Assembly (NCBI GenBank): GCA_934654475.1
Contig: CAKUFZ010000001.1
Coordinates: 1 to 64,000, forward strand
Source: an uncultured Coriobacteriales bacterium
GTDB taxonomy: Bacteria; Actinomycetota; Coriobacteriia; Coriobacteriales; UMGS124
Reading direction: 5' to 3'
DNA: 64,000 bases
Positions 27,208 through 34,952 of the stretch are shown here, piece after piece; positions within the stretch are counted from its first letter, which is position 1, and each line of letters starts with the position of its first letter. A program made the translations under genes and the position numbers. Below the pieces are notes generated by a model. The model was not told the origin of the DNA and searched no databases. It saw only the letters and a list, made by a program, of their open reading frames with translations.

Positions 27208-27687
27208 TTACGCGGGGTAGTTCATGTGCGCATCGTCGATGCGGTACAGCGTGTTTTCCAGGAACCTCCTGGCATACCAATGGGCAAAGTCGATGTTCTG
27301 GTCACGCCAGTTGCCACAGTCACGCGGGGCGGCACCGGGGATGTCCCCCTCGAAATCGCGCACAAATTCAAACATGCGCGTCAGCACATCGACAACGTCT
27401 TTGCTCTCAAGGTCGCCGGCAAAGATGACATAGAAGCCCGTGCGGCAACCCATGGGCCCGAAGTACACCGTGCGCTCTCGCCACTCGGGGTCGTTGCGCA
27501 AAAACGTCGCGCCGAGATGCTCGATCGTGTGGACCTCACCCGTACCCATGACAGGCTCGTCATTAGGCTGCGTGATGCGCACGTCGAACGTGGTGATGCA
27601 CTCGGCGCCGATGCGATCCTTGCGCGAGACGTAAATGCCAGGCTCAAGGTCCTCATGGTTTACCGTAAAGCTTGCAATCTTGTCCAA
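27208..27687 (-). CDS. luxS: S-ribosylhomocysteine lyase LuxS
   Basis: Splits S-ribosylhomocysteine into homocysteine and DPD, the precursor of autoinducer-2, as part of the activated methyl cycle. At 159 residues it has normal length. The zinc ligands are H53 and H57 in HTIEH and C123 in RDCGNW; the catalytic cysteine is C80 in GPMGCRTG. It starts 36 bases after the glnA stop, so it is probably read from the glnA transcript, and has its own terminator. No mtn/pfs or metK gene is seen in the window. Confidence 0.96.
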   Translation of the reverse strand: MDKIASFTVNHEDLEPGIYVSRKDRIGAECITTFDVRITQPNDEPVMGTGEVHTIEHLGATFLRNDPEWRERTVYFGPMGCRTGFYVIFAGDLESKDVVDVLTRMFEFVRDFEGDIPGAAPRDCGNWRDQNIDFAHWYARRFLENTLYRIDDAHMNYPA

Positions 27688-27723
27688 GACCCTTCCTCTC
27701 CCCTTTTGAACGTATGTCGCAAT

Positions 27724-29106
27724 CTAGAGCATGGGCAGGTAGCGCCCGAGCTCCCAAGCCCCAACATGCGAGCAGTACTCTGCCCACTCGGCCTTCTTTT
27801 GGGCAACGATGTAGTCGAAGACATGCTCGCCAAGAACCTTGCGCATGAGCTCGGAGGACTCGAAGTTCTCGATGGCCTCGCCCAACGTGGAGGGAAGACG
27901 CTTGATGCCCATCTCGCTCAACTCGGCCTCGCTCATCTTTGCCACGTTCTGCGGCAGGGCAGCAGGCAGCGGCAGCATCTCCTCAAGGCCGCGCAAACCA
28001 GCCGCGAACACACCGGCAAAAGCCAGGTACGGGTTGCAGGCCGGGTCAGGGCTGCGCAGGTCAAGTCGTGAGGACAAAACCTTGCCCGCCTTGTAGTGAG
28101 GCACACGCACAAGTGCGGAACGGTTGGCGGGCGCCCAGGTGACATAGAGCGGGGCGTCGAAGCCGTTGACAAAGCGCTTGTAGGAGTTGACATACTGGTT
28201 GGTAAGCAGCGTGTACTCGGGCGCATAACGCAAAAGGCCAGCCAGGAAGTACTTTGCCGTCTGCGAGAGCTGGTAGCCATCCGGGTCGTGCGGATCATAG
28301 AAAAGGTTCACGCCGTCGAGGTTGTGCAGCGCGATATGCAGGTGCATGCCCGAGCCGTCATAAGCCGCACAGGGCTTGGGCATGAACGACGCATAGCACC
28401 CATGCGACTGAGCCACCTGCTTCACCACAAGACGATGCGTCATGACGGCGTCGGCCATCGAGGAGGCGTCAGCATAGCGCAGGTGAATCTCATGCTGGGA
28501 GGGGGCGTTCTCATGATGAGAGTACTCCACCGGGATGCCCATGCGCTCGAGCATGAGGACACTCTCACGACGCAGGTCGTTGCCCGAGTCGAGCGGCATG
28601 TTGTCAAAGTACCCGCCGCAATCGAGGGGCTCGACGCCCTTGGAGTCCTTGAAGTAGAAGTGCTCGATGGCGGGGCTCAGACTGCAAATCATGCCACGAT
28701 CGTAGGCCTCGTCGCACACCCGGCGCAGCACGGCTCGCGTGTCGCCCTCAAAAGGCTCGCCGGTGGGAGTCTTGATGTCACAGAACATGCGGGCAGCACC
28801 CTTTTCCTGGGGGCGCCACGGCAGAATCTGGAACGTCGAGGGATCGGGAACCGCCACGCAGTCCGACTCCTCGACAGGCGAGAAGCCGGCTACGCTCGAG
28901 CCGTCGAAACCGAGGCCCTCTTCAAGCGCGTCGTCGAGCTCGCCTGAAGTCGCGGCAAACGACTTGAGGTTGCCGAGCGTGTCGGTAAACCAGAACTGTA
29001 TGAAGTGCACGTCGCGCTCTTCGACGGTACGGAGCACGAACTCGATGTCCTCGTGGAGCATGCTGGCCTTCGCCTCATCAAAGCCCATATCATTCGCCTC
29101 GACCAT
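27724..29106 (-). CDS. glnA: Glutamine synthetase type I
   Basis: ATP-dependent glutamine formation from glutamate and ammonia (about 460 aa). Metal and substrate motifs are GFDGSSVAGF, HHENAPSQHEI, GSGMHLHIAL and APANRSALVRVP. The adenylylation loop tyrosine motif of the beta subtype (NLYDLP) and its insert are absent, so it fits the alpha type, controlled by feedback or partner proteins. AAGGAG lies ten bases upstream of the ATG at 29106; an in-frame ATG at 29154 has no such site. It pairs functionally with gltBD on the other side of luxS. Confidence 0.95.
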   Translation of the reverse strand: MVEANDMGFDEAKASMLHEDIEFVLRTVEERDVHFIQFWFTDTLGNLKSFAATSGELDDALEEGLGFDGSSVAGFSPVEESDCVAVPDPSTFQILPWRPQEKGAARMFCDIKTPTGEPFEGDTRAVLRRVCDEAYDRGMICSLSPAIEHFYFKDSKGVEPLDCGGYFDNMPLDSGNDLRRESVLMLERMGIPVEYSHHENAPSQHEIHLRYADASSMADAVMTHRLVVKQVAQSHGCYASFMPKPCAAYDGSGMHLHIALHNLDGVNLFYDPHDPDGYQLSQTAKYFLAGLLRYAPEYTLLTNQYVNSYKRFVNGFDAPLYVTWAPANRSALVRVPHYKAGKVLSSRLDLRSPDPACNPYLAFAGVFAAGLRGLEEMLPLPAALPQNVAKMSEAELSEMGIKRLPSTLGEAIENFESSELMRKVLGEHVFDYIVAQKKAEWAEYCSHVGAWELGRYLPML

Positions 29107-29229
29107 AGCGCGGCAACTCCTTCCATCCGGCGGCTTGCACACACGTCCAAGCACGCATATATATCGCCAGCCTACTTTGACACATAAATGTTACCGCAGG
29201 GTTGCCGCAGGCGCATCGACGCTGTTGCT

Positions 29230-29463
29230 CTACTCTTTCTCACCAGGACGATCGGTGTGCTCCACGCGGGGACCGAGCTTGCGGTCGATGTCGTCGAGCG
29301 CCTTGCTCACAGAGGGGCATGCACCATCTTGAGGATGTCCGCTGCAACCCTGCTCGTTGCATCCGGTGCAATGACCTTTGTCAGTACCGCGCTTGAGTGC
29401 GCGCAGGGCAAGGAACAAAAGGGCCGCGAGCACGATGAGCACGGCCACGGTCTGGGGATTCAT
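29230..29463 (-). CDS. FeoB-associated Cys-rich membrane protein
   Basis: A 77-residue protein with one N-terminal membrane helix (VAVLIVLAALLFLALRAL, about residues 6-23) and a short Cys-rich loop HCTGCNEQGCSGHPQDGAC. This matches the small Cys-rich membrane proteins encoded beside feoB in many anaerobes, probably parts of the ferrous iron transporter. The ATG at 29463 has GGAGG five bases upstream. It lies 100 bases past feoB, behind a terminator-like hairpin. Confidence 0.85.
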   Translation of the reverse strand: MNPQTVAVLIVLAALLFLALRALKRGTDKGHCTGCNEQGCSGHPQDGACPSVSKALDDIDRKLGPRVEHTDRPGEKE

Positions 29464-29487
29464 GGGGCCCTCCAAAGTGTTTCTACA

Positions 29488-29527
29488 GAAAAGTCGGGGC
29501 CGAAGACACAAGCCTCCGACCCCGACT
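29488..29527 (-). terminator. Terminator-like hairpin between feoB and the Cys-rich partner
   Basis: On the minus strand AGTCGGGG (29527-29520) pairs with CCCCGACT (29499-29492) and is followed by TTTTCTGT. It may end most feoAAB transcripts and lower expression of the downstream gene. Confidence 0.7.
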
Positions 29528-29563
29528 CAATGACATTGCTTGCTCGTTAGAGCTGACTCTACC

Positions 29564-31843
29564 TTACTTTTCCGTGTCGAACTTCGGCATGGGGCGGAAG
29601 AGCTGGAAGAGCATAAGTGCCAGGAAGGCAAATGCCACAATTGTCCAGAAGCCGAACTGACCAAGCGCGAAGAGGTTGTAGAACTGGTTGATCATAAGGG
29701 CGACCACCCAAGCGAAGCAGCACTCATAACCAATAGCGATCCAGAACCACTTTGCAGAGTTCATCTGCTTGCGAATGGTACCCATGGCGGCAAAGCAGGG
29801 GGCGCACAGCAGGTTGAAGGCACCGAAGGCGATCATGGCGCCAGTGCTGGAAACCATCGTGCCAAAAGCCTGCCACATCTCGGCATCGCCCTCGCCGAAG
29901 TCGGCGAGGTTGTACAGGGTGCCAAAGGTGGAGACAACGTTCTCCTTGGCAATGAGGCCCGTGATGGTCATCGAGGTGGCCTGCCAGGAGTCAAAGCCGA
30001 GCGGGGCAAAGATGATACCCACGGCGCTGCCGAACGCAGCGAGGATGGAGTAATCCATGTAGCTGGTCACGTTGGGGTCGGTGATCTCCATGTCGGGGTC
30101 GAGCATCTGGAAAACGCCGTCGACCCAACCGAAGTTGGAGAGGAACCACACAAGCACGGTGGCGGCGAAGATAATCGTACCGGCCTTGACAATGAAGGAC
30201 TTCACGCGCTCCCAGATGTGAAGCAGGTAGCTGCGAAGCGCGGGCATGTGGTATGCAGGGAGCTCCATGATGAAGGGGCAGGCCTCGCCGGCGAACCACT
30301 TGGTCTTCTTGAGCATGATGCCCGAAACGATGATGGCGGCGATGCCCATGAAGTAGAACAGCGGCACAACCCACCACGACTCGGAGTCGGCACCCACGAG
30401 TGCGCCCATGAGCAGGGCGATGATGGGGGCCTTGGCGCCGCAGGGCATGAACGTCGTCGTCATAGTGGTCATGCGGCGCTCGTTTTCGTTCTCGATGGTC
30501 TTCGTGGCCATGACACCGGGAACGCCGCAGCCCGTGGAGATGAGCATCGGGATGAACGACTTACCCGAAAGGCCGAAGCGGCGGAACACACGGTCCATGA
30601 CGAACGCGACGCGGGCCATGTAGCCGCAGTCCTCAAGCAGGCACAGGAAGGCGAAGAGCACGATCATCTGAGGCACAAAGCCCAAGATTGCGCCCACACC
30701 GCCGATAACGCCGTCGACGACCAGGCTCTGGACCCAGGGCTCGACGTTGGCGCTCTCGAGGGCGTCGCCCACAATGACCGGGATACCGGTGATGTAGGTG
30801 CCGAAGTCGTGGGGGTCAACGCTGTCAGCGTCGTCGCCAGCGGCCTCGACCGCCTCGTCATAGGCCTCTTGGCCAGAGCCGAGGAACCAACCGTCGCCAA
30901 AGACGCCGTCGTTGGCCCAGTCCGTGCCCCACGTACCCACCGTCACGACGGCGACATAGTACACCAGGCACATGACCACGATAAAGATCGGGATGCCGAG
31001 CCAGCGGTTCGTGACGATGCGGTCGATCTTCTCAGTGGTGGAGACCTTCTTGGGGGCCTTCTTGAGGAAGGCTGAAACCACCGAGGCGATGAGGTCATAG
31101 CGCTCCGCCGTCACGATGGATTCCGCGTCGTCCTCAAGCTCCTGCTCCATGGCGGCCGAAATGGCCTTTACGCGGGCTTGCTTGTCGCCCGAAAGGCCGA
31201 GCTGCTTGATGGCCGTCTCGTCGCCCTCGAAAAGCTTGACGGCGTACCAGCGCTTGAGAGCCGCAGGCGCACCGGCACCGGCAATCTCGTCAATCTTGAC
31301 AAGGGCGTCCTCCATCTTGTCGGAGAACTTGACCGTGGGGGCAGCGGCCTTCTTGGCGGCGGCAGCCTTCTTGGCGGCGGCGATGACCTCGTCAACGCCA
31401 GCGCCCCTCAGCGCCGAGCATTCAACGACGGGGCAACCAAAAAGATCGGAAAGCTTCGCGGTGTCAACGACGTCGCCGTTCTTCTTGAGCAGGTCGGTCA
31501 TGTTCAGGGCGATGACGACGGGAAGACCGAGCTCGAGAATCTGAGTGGTCAAGTACAGGCTGCGTTCGATGTTCGTGGAGTCGACAAGGTTGATCACGAC
31601 GTCAGGACGGTCGTTGACCAGATAGTCGCGCGAACAGACCTCTTCGGGCGAATAGGGCGACAGCGAGTAAATGCCAGGCAGGTCGGTGACGACAACGTCC
31701 TTGTCGCCGAGCAGCTTTGCCTGCTTCTTTTCAACGGTTACGCCGGGCCAGTTTCCAACATAACCATTTTCGCCGGTGATGCGGTTGAACAGTGTGGTCT
31801 TACCGCAGTTGGGGTTACCGGCGAGAGCAACTTGAATGCTCAC
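29564..31843 (-). CDS. feoB: Ferrous iron transport protein B
   Basis: Membrane Fe2+ transporter with an N-terminal GTPase domain (759 aa). G1 is GNPNCGKTTLFN (residues 8-19), G3 DLPGIYSL and G4 NMTD. The membrane part has many hydrophobic helices and the two conserved gate segments (GCGVPGVMATKTI and MPCGAKAP). A Lys/Ala-rich stretch (AAAKKAAAAKKAAAP, about residue 170) joins the G domain to the next domain. I chose the GTG at 31843 because AGGAGG lies eight bases upstream and the GTPase begins at once; an ATG at 31888 adds 15 unrelated residues. It is downstream of two feoA genes. Confidence 0.96.
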   Translation of the reverse strand: MSIQVALAGNPNCGKTTLFNRITGENGYVGNWPGVTVEKKQAKLLGDKDVVVTDLPGIYSLSPYSPEEVCSRDYLVNDRPDVVINLVDSTNIERSLYLTTQILELGLPVVIALNMTDLLKKNGDVVDTAKLSDLFGCPVVECSALRGAGVDEVIAAAKKAAAAKKAAAPTVKFSDKMEDALVKIDEIAGAGAPAALKRWYAVKLFEGDETAIKQLGLSGDKQARVKAISAAMEQELEDDAESIVTAERYDLIASVVSAFLKKAPKKVSTTEKIDRIVTNRWLGIPIFIVVMCLVYYVAVVTVGTWGTDWANDGVFGDGWFLGSGQEAYDEAVEAAGDDADSVDPHDFGTYITGIPVIVGDALESANVEPWVQSLVVDGVIGGVGAILGFVPQMIVLFAFLCLLEDCGYMARVAFVMDRVFRRFGLSGKSFIPMLISTGCGVPGVMATKTIENENERRMTTMTTTFMPCGAKAPIIALLMGALVGADSESWWVVPLFYFMGIAAIIVSGIMLKKTKWFAGEACPFIMELPAYHMPALRSYLLHIWERVKSFIVKAGTIIFAATVLVWFLSNFGWVDGVFQMLDPDMEITDPNVTSYMDYSILAAFGSAVGIIFAPLGFDSWQATSMTITGLIAKENVVSTFGTLYNLADFGEGDAEMWQAFGTMVSSTGAMIAFGAFNLLCAPCFAAMGTIRKQMNSAKWFWIAIGYECCFAWVVALMINQFYNLFALGQFGFWTIVAFAFLALMLFQLFRPMPKFDTEK

Positions 31844-31936
31844 AGTTGTTTCCTCCTGGGAATTGCTGGTGAGGCTCCTATGCCCCACCTGCAGGCTTTG
31901 CAGCCTGTCTTTGCTTTGGATCGGCCCTCAGGCCGA

Positions 31937-32161
31937 TTACTCCTCAACGATCACGTTCTCTGCTTCGTCTTTACGAAGCGACAGCTCATAGCCGCGTACG
32001 GTGACCTCGATGGGGTCTCCCAGAGGTGCGACCTTGCGAACGTGCACCGAGGCGCCCTTCGTGATGCCCATGTCCATGATGCGGCGCTTGAGTGCACCCT
32101 GACCGGCAAGGCGCACAACGACAGCGTCGCCGCCCACGGGGATATCGCGCAACGTTTTCAT
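31937..32161 (-). CDS. feoA: FeoA-domain protein (second copy, next to feoB)
   Basis: A 74-residue SH3-like FeoA protein thought to act on FeoB activity. Family pattern: LRDIPVGGDAVVVRL, then ALKRRIMDMGITKGASVHV and the DPIEVTVRGYELSLRKDEA segment. The ATG at 32161 has GAGGAGG a few bases upstream. It lies 30 bases after the first feoA and about 90 bases before feoB. Confidence 0.93.
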   Translation of the reverse strand: MKTLRDIPVGGDAVVVRLAGQGALKRRIMDMGITKGASVHVRKVAPLGDPIEVTVRGYELSLRKDEAENVIVEE

Positions 32162-32191
32162 CTCATTCCTCCTCTCGCACACTTGATCCTG

Positions 32192-32416
32192 CTACATCAC
32201 GTAGACGTGACGAGCGGTCTGCTCGTTAAGTCCCAGACGTGAACCCTTGATGGTCACGATTACCGTGCCCGCGCCTTGCGAGACGACTTCGAGCTCGGCA
32301 CCGTCGACGAATCCGAGAGACTCGAGGTGGCGGTGCATCTCGTCGTTGCCATGCACCGACTCGACGTGCATGACACGACCACCCTGGGCCAACGACAAAG
32401 GCAGTGCTCCCGACAT
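32192..32416 (-). CDS. feoA: FeoA-domain protein (first copy)
   Basis: A second, more diverged FeoA-like SH3 protein (74 aa): LPLSLAQGGRVMHVESV, RHLESLGFVDGAELEVVSQ and GTVIVTIKGSRLGLNEQTA. The start at 32416 has AAGGAGGAG directly upstream. Two FeoA proteins before FeoB are common in anaerobic Gram-positive bacteria. It is the promoter-proximal gene of the feo operon. Confidence 0.9.
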   Translation of the reverse strand: MSGALPLSLAQGGRVMHVESVHGNDEMHRHLESLGFVDGAELEVVSQGAGTVIVTIKGSRLGLNEQTARHVYVM

Positions 32417-32468
32417 GACTCCTCCTTCTCCAGACAGCAAGATTGCCCTAGTTAACAAATCGGAGGAT

Positions 32469-32497
32469 ATTCTAACCATAATGTTCGCCAGGGTAAA
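32469..32497 (-). promoter_or_regulatory. Candidate sigma-70-type promoter of the feo operon
   Basis: On the minus strand TTTACC (-35, 32497-32492), a 17-base spacer and TAGAAT (-10, 32474-32469) lie about 50 bases before the first feoA ATG. The surroundings are AT-rich. I did not recognise a clear DtxR/IdeR or Fur box. Confidence 0.55.
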
Positions 32498-32550
32498 GTT
32501 CGATTCAGGTAATTAATAAGAAAGTTATATAGGGAGAATTTTGGACCGAC

Positions 32551-32588
32551 AAAAAGAGGCGGGCTCCCCTTGCAGGGAACTCCGCCTC
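32551..32588 (-). terminator. Intrinsic terminator after the surface-protein gene
   Basis: On the minus strand GAGGCGG (32588-32582) pairs with CCGCCTC (32562-32556), with an inner TTCCC/GGGGA stem, followed by TTTTTG. It lies about 80 bases past the stop of the surface-protein gene. Confidence 0.85.
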
Positions 32589-32669
32589 TCTCGTAGAACC
32601 AAGTGATTTGATATCGGGACTCAACCCTTTGCGGCATTCGACCCGTTTGTATTGGCCGCAGTCGAAGCG

Positions 32670-34799
32670 TTACCTCTTCTTGGAAGCCCCATGAGCCGCA
32701 TGAGCGGAATTGCTTTTGCCGCCTTTTGTCTGCAGGCGCACGATGCAGACGACGGCAGCGGCAAGGACGACGCCGCAGACCGCGGCCACGGCAATGGCGA
32801 CAGGCGACACGGCAACTTGGGCACTCGGCGCGTCCTGCTGGACGGCGTCCTGAGACTCAAGCGTCGCCGCCGAGCCGCTCGTGGACAGCTTCTCCTTGGT
32901 AGCCGCCGTGCTAGCAGTAAAATTAGGTCTGCCGTCGGGGTAAGACACCGTGGCGAGCAAGCCCGTGCCCGTGTCCTCGACCTTGACGGTGACACGATAC
33001 GAAGGCGTCTCCCCGCTCGAGGCCACACTCGACAACGACGTACCCTGGGCAGGACGAACCGTGTAGGTGTACTCCCCCGCTTCAGAGAGCTCGATGGTGG
33101 AGAAACGCACGGTGCCGTTGGCATCGTTGGTGCCCGTGGTCACTACGGCGCCAGAATCGTCAACCACATCGAACGACATGCTGCCGGCAGCAGACTTTCC
33201 GCCCGGCTGGCTCACCGACGCGGTAATGATCACAGCGGCGGCATGATACGGCTCGGAGGCAGCGGTGCTCGTCTGCGTCTGCGTTGCCGCAGACTCAACA
33301 GACTTGTAAGAGTTGACAAACCCCTGCGTTGACGAGGGGGTCACCTGGGCAACGAGGGCAGTCTTGTCGTCGTTTGCCTCAACAACGACAGTGAACGTGA
33401 GTACCGAGTCGTCATAGGTGATGCCGGCCGCATCGCCGGGCACCTGGACGACCTTGTAGGTGTAGGTGCCAGGCTTAGTAAAGGTCGCCCCGCCAAAGTC
33501 AACGACTCCATCCTGCGTGTTGACAGCCATGGTGGCGGTAGGCTCGGGAGCGCCGTCAATCAAGGTAATCTTGAACTGATACGCGCCCGCGTTGAGATCG
33601 GCTCCCTTGAGGGTCACCTTTGTGGACAGGCTTGCCGTCACAGGAGCCAGGGCCGCTTCCTCGGAGCCGCCAGACGCATCCATCTCATTAGAGAACGTCG
33701 GGACCTCAGGCTCGGACACGGTAAGAGCGCCGTCTTGGCCGTCGACGTCGACATGGACGGCCACATCGAAAGACGACGCATCATAGGTGACGCTGGCAAA
33801 ATCCCCAGGTACCTGGGAAATGCGATAGGTGTAGTCTCCGGGAGCAGAGAATGCCACTTCACCGAAATCGATCAAGCCATCCGCATCGTTTGATGCCTGC
33901 GAGAGTTCCGGCTGAGGGGCACCGTCTAGAGGCTCGATTGCAAACAAGAACTGATTGGCAGCGAGCTCGGAGCCTTCAAGAGAAACCTTTGCTTGAAGGT
34001 GTGTTTTTGCAGCCGAGGCGTCAGCGGAGCTTCCTTCACCGTTTCCCGTCTGCGAACCGTTGGTTCCGGGGGTCTGCTCGGAAGAAGTTCCGGCACCAAA
34101 GGCAAAGACGTTTTCGGAGGCCTTCTCAAGCCCCTCGAATTGATATTCGGCATTCAGCGAGGTTGCCGTATAGACGCCGCAAGACAGTGCCTGCTCTTGG
34201 GAGATGCCGTAGAGATGAACCGCTTGCGTTGTCGCATTGGGTGCCTCGGTGTCTGCTTGAGACGCATCTGCGCCGGTCTGGGCACCATCGGTGCTCGCAG
34301 GAGCCTCGTCGTCAGCCTTCGAGTCCCCAGCGACCTCCCCCGAGCCAGTCGCATCTGCGCTCACAAGGCCGTCGAGCGCCCCCTCAGGGACGACGACATA
34401 GGCGACCTTCAGGTTTGCCAGAGCCGAAACGTCATAGGACTTCCCGCATTCAAGCACGCATGCCATGACAGCCTCGCTGTCGGCAAGCTCTTGGGGAAGA
34501 CTGGACGCATCGATGAGCGCATACACGGCCTCGGCCCGGGTGAAAACAGAGTGCCCGCCAAGACACGCATCGACATCCTCGGGCTTCACCGCACAAACCG
34601 AATCAACAGACACATCGCTTTGTGCAGGCTCGACGGCGTCGACTCCAGAAGTTGCGACAGTAGTAGCAGCGTCGCTTGTGGCCTCATCAGCAAAAACGAC
34701 GGAAGTGTAAGGCAACGCAACGCAACCAGCACAAAGGGCCGCACAGGCCAAGGGCGCGACAAAAAGACGCATGCCCAGAGAAGTTTGAAGGCGGACCAT
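32670..34799 (-). CDS. Membrane-anchored surface protein with Spy0128/FctA-like pilin domains
   Basis: A 709-residue exported protein. It has an N-terminal signal peptide (about 1-38, ending VVFA), a unique region, an acidic Ala/Asp/Thr-rich linker (about 150-210), and then three repeated beta domains typical of Spy0128/FctA pilins, each with a GxYTYxV strand. Domains 1 and 2 keep the isopeptide-forming pattern: Lys in AKVSLEG or TKVTLKG, Asn in FSNEM or FVNSYK. Domain 3 lacks both. A C-terminal membrane helix (VAIAVAAVCGVVLAAAVVCIV) and a Lys-rich tail follow. There is no LPxTG, so it is probably held by the membrane and not sortase-linked. AGGAGG lies five bases before the ATG. No sortase or pilin neighbour is visible. 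An adhesion role is inference. Confidence 0.82.
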   Translation of the reverse strand: MVRLQTSLGMRLFVAPLACAALCAGCVALPYTSVVFADEATSDAATTVATSGVDAVEPAQSDVSVDSVCAVKPEDVDACLGGHSVFTRAEAVYALIDASSLPQELADSEAVMACVLECGKSYDVSALANLKVAYVVVPEGALDGLVSADATGSGEVAGDSKADDEAPASTDGAQTGADASQADTEAPNATTQAVHLYGISQEQALSCGVYTATSLNAEYQFEGLEKASENVFAFGAGTSSEQTPGTNGSQTGNGEGSSADASAAKTHLQAKVSLEGSELAANQFLFAIEPLDGAPQPELSQASNDADGLIDFGEVAFSAPGDYTYRISQVPGDFASVTYDASSFDVAVHVDVDGQDGALTVSEPEVPTFSNEMDASGGSEEAALAPVTASLSTKVTLKGADLNAGAYQFKITLIDGAPEPTATMAVNTQDGVVDFGGATFTKPGTYTYKVVQVPGDAAGITYDDSVLTFTVVVEANDDKTALVAQVTPSSTQGFVNSYKSVESAATQTQTSTAASEPYHAAAVIITASVSQPGGKSAAGSMSFDVVDDSGAVVTTGTNDANGTVRFSTIELSEAGEYTYTVRPAQGTSLSSVASSGETPSYRVTVKVEDTGTGLLATVSYPDGRPNFTASTAATKEKLSTSGSAATLESQDAVQQDAPSAQVAVSPVAIAVAAVCGVVLAAAVVCIVRLQTKGGKSNSAHAAHGASKKR

Positions 34800-34820
34800 A
34801 ATGGCCTCCTAACGTATGGG

Positions 34821-34859
34821 ATGGGCGCGGCCTGCGCAGCAAGCGCCGACCGCGCCCAT
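34821..34859. promoter_or_regulatory. Long GC hairpin upstream of the surface-protein start
   Basis: ATGGGCGCGG (34821-34830) pairs with CCGCGCCCAT (34850-34859). It lies 22 bases before the ATG at 34799, in the gap after aspS. It lacks a T-run on the minus strand, so it is a poor intrinsic terminator and may be a leader structure or a processed 3' end of aspS. Confidence 0.45.
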
Positions 34860-34952
34860 TCAGGGTCCTCTTCAGTATAGCGCGCAGGCACATCACCATG
34901 CGCCGGCGGGCAAATCAACGCGAAAAGGTCCGCCACATACCTTTAAAGCACT

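Noticed and set aside
29107..29229. GlnR/TnrA site before glnA
   Set aside because: GTAAC-N6-GTGTC resembles half of a GlnR box, but the second half is wrong and the symmetry is poor.
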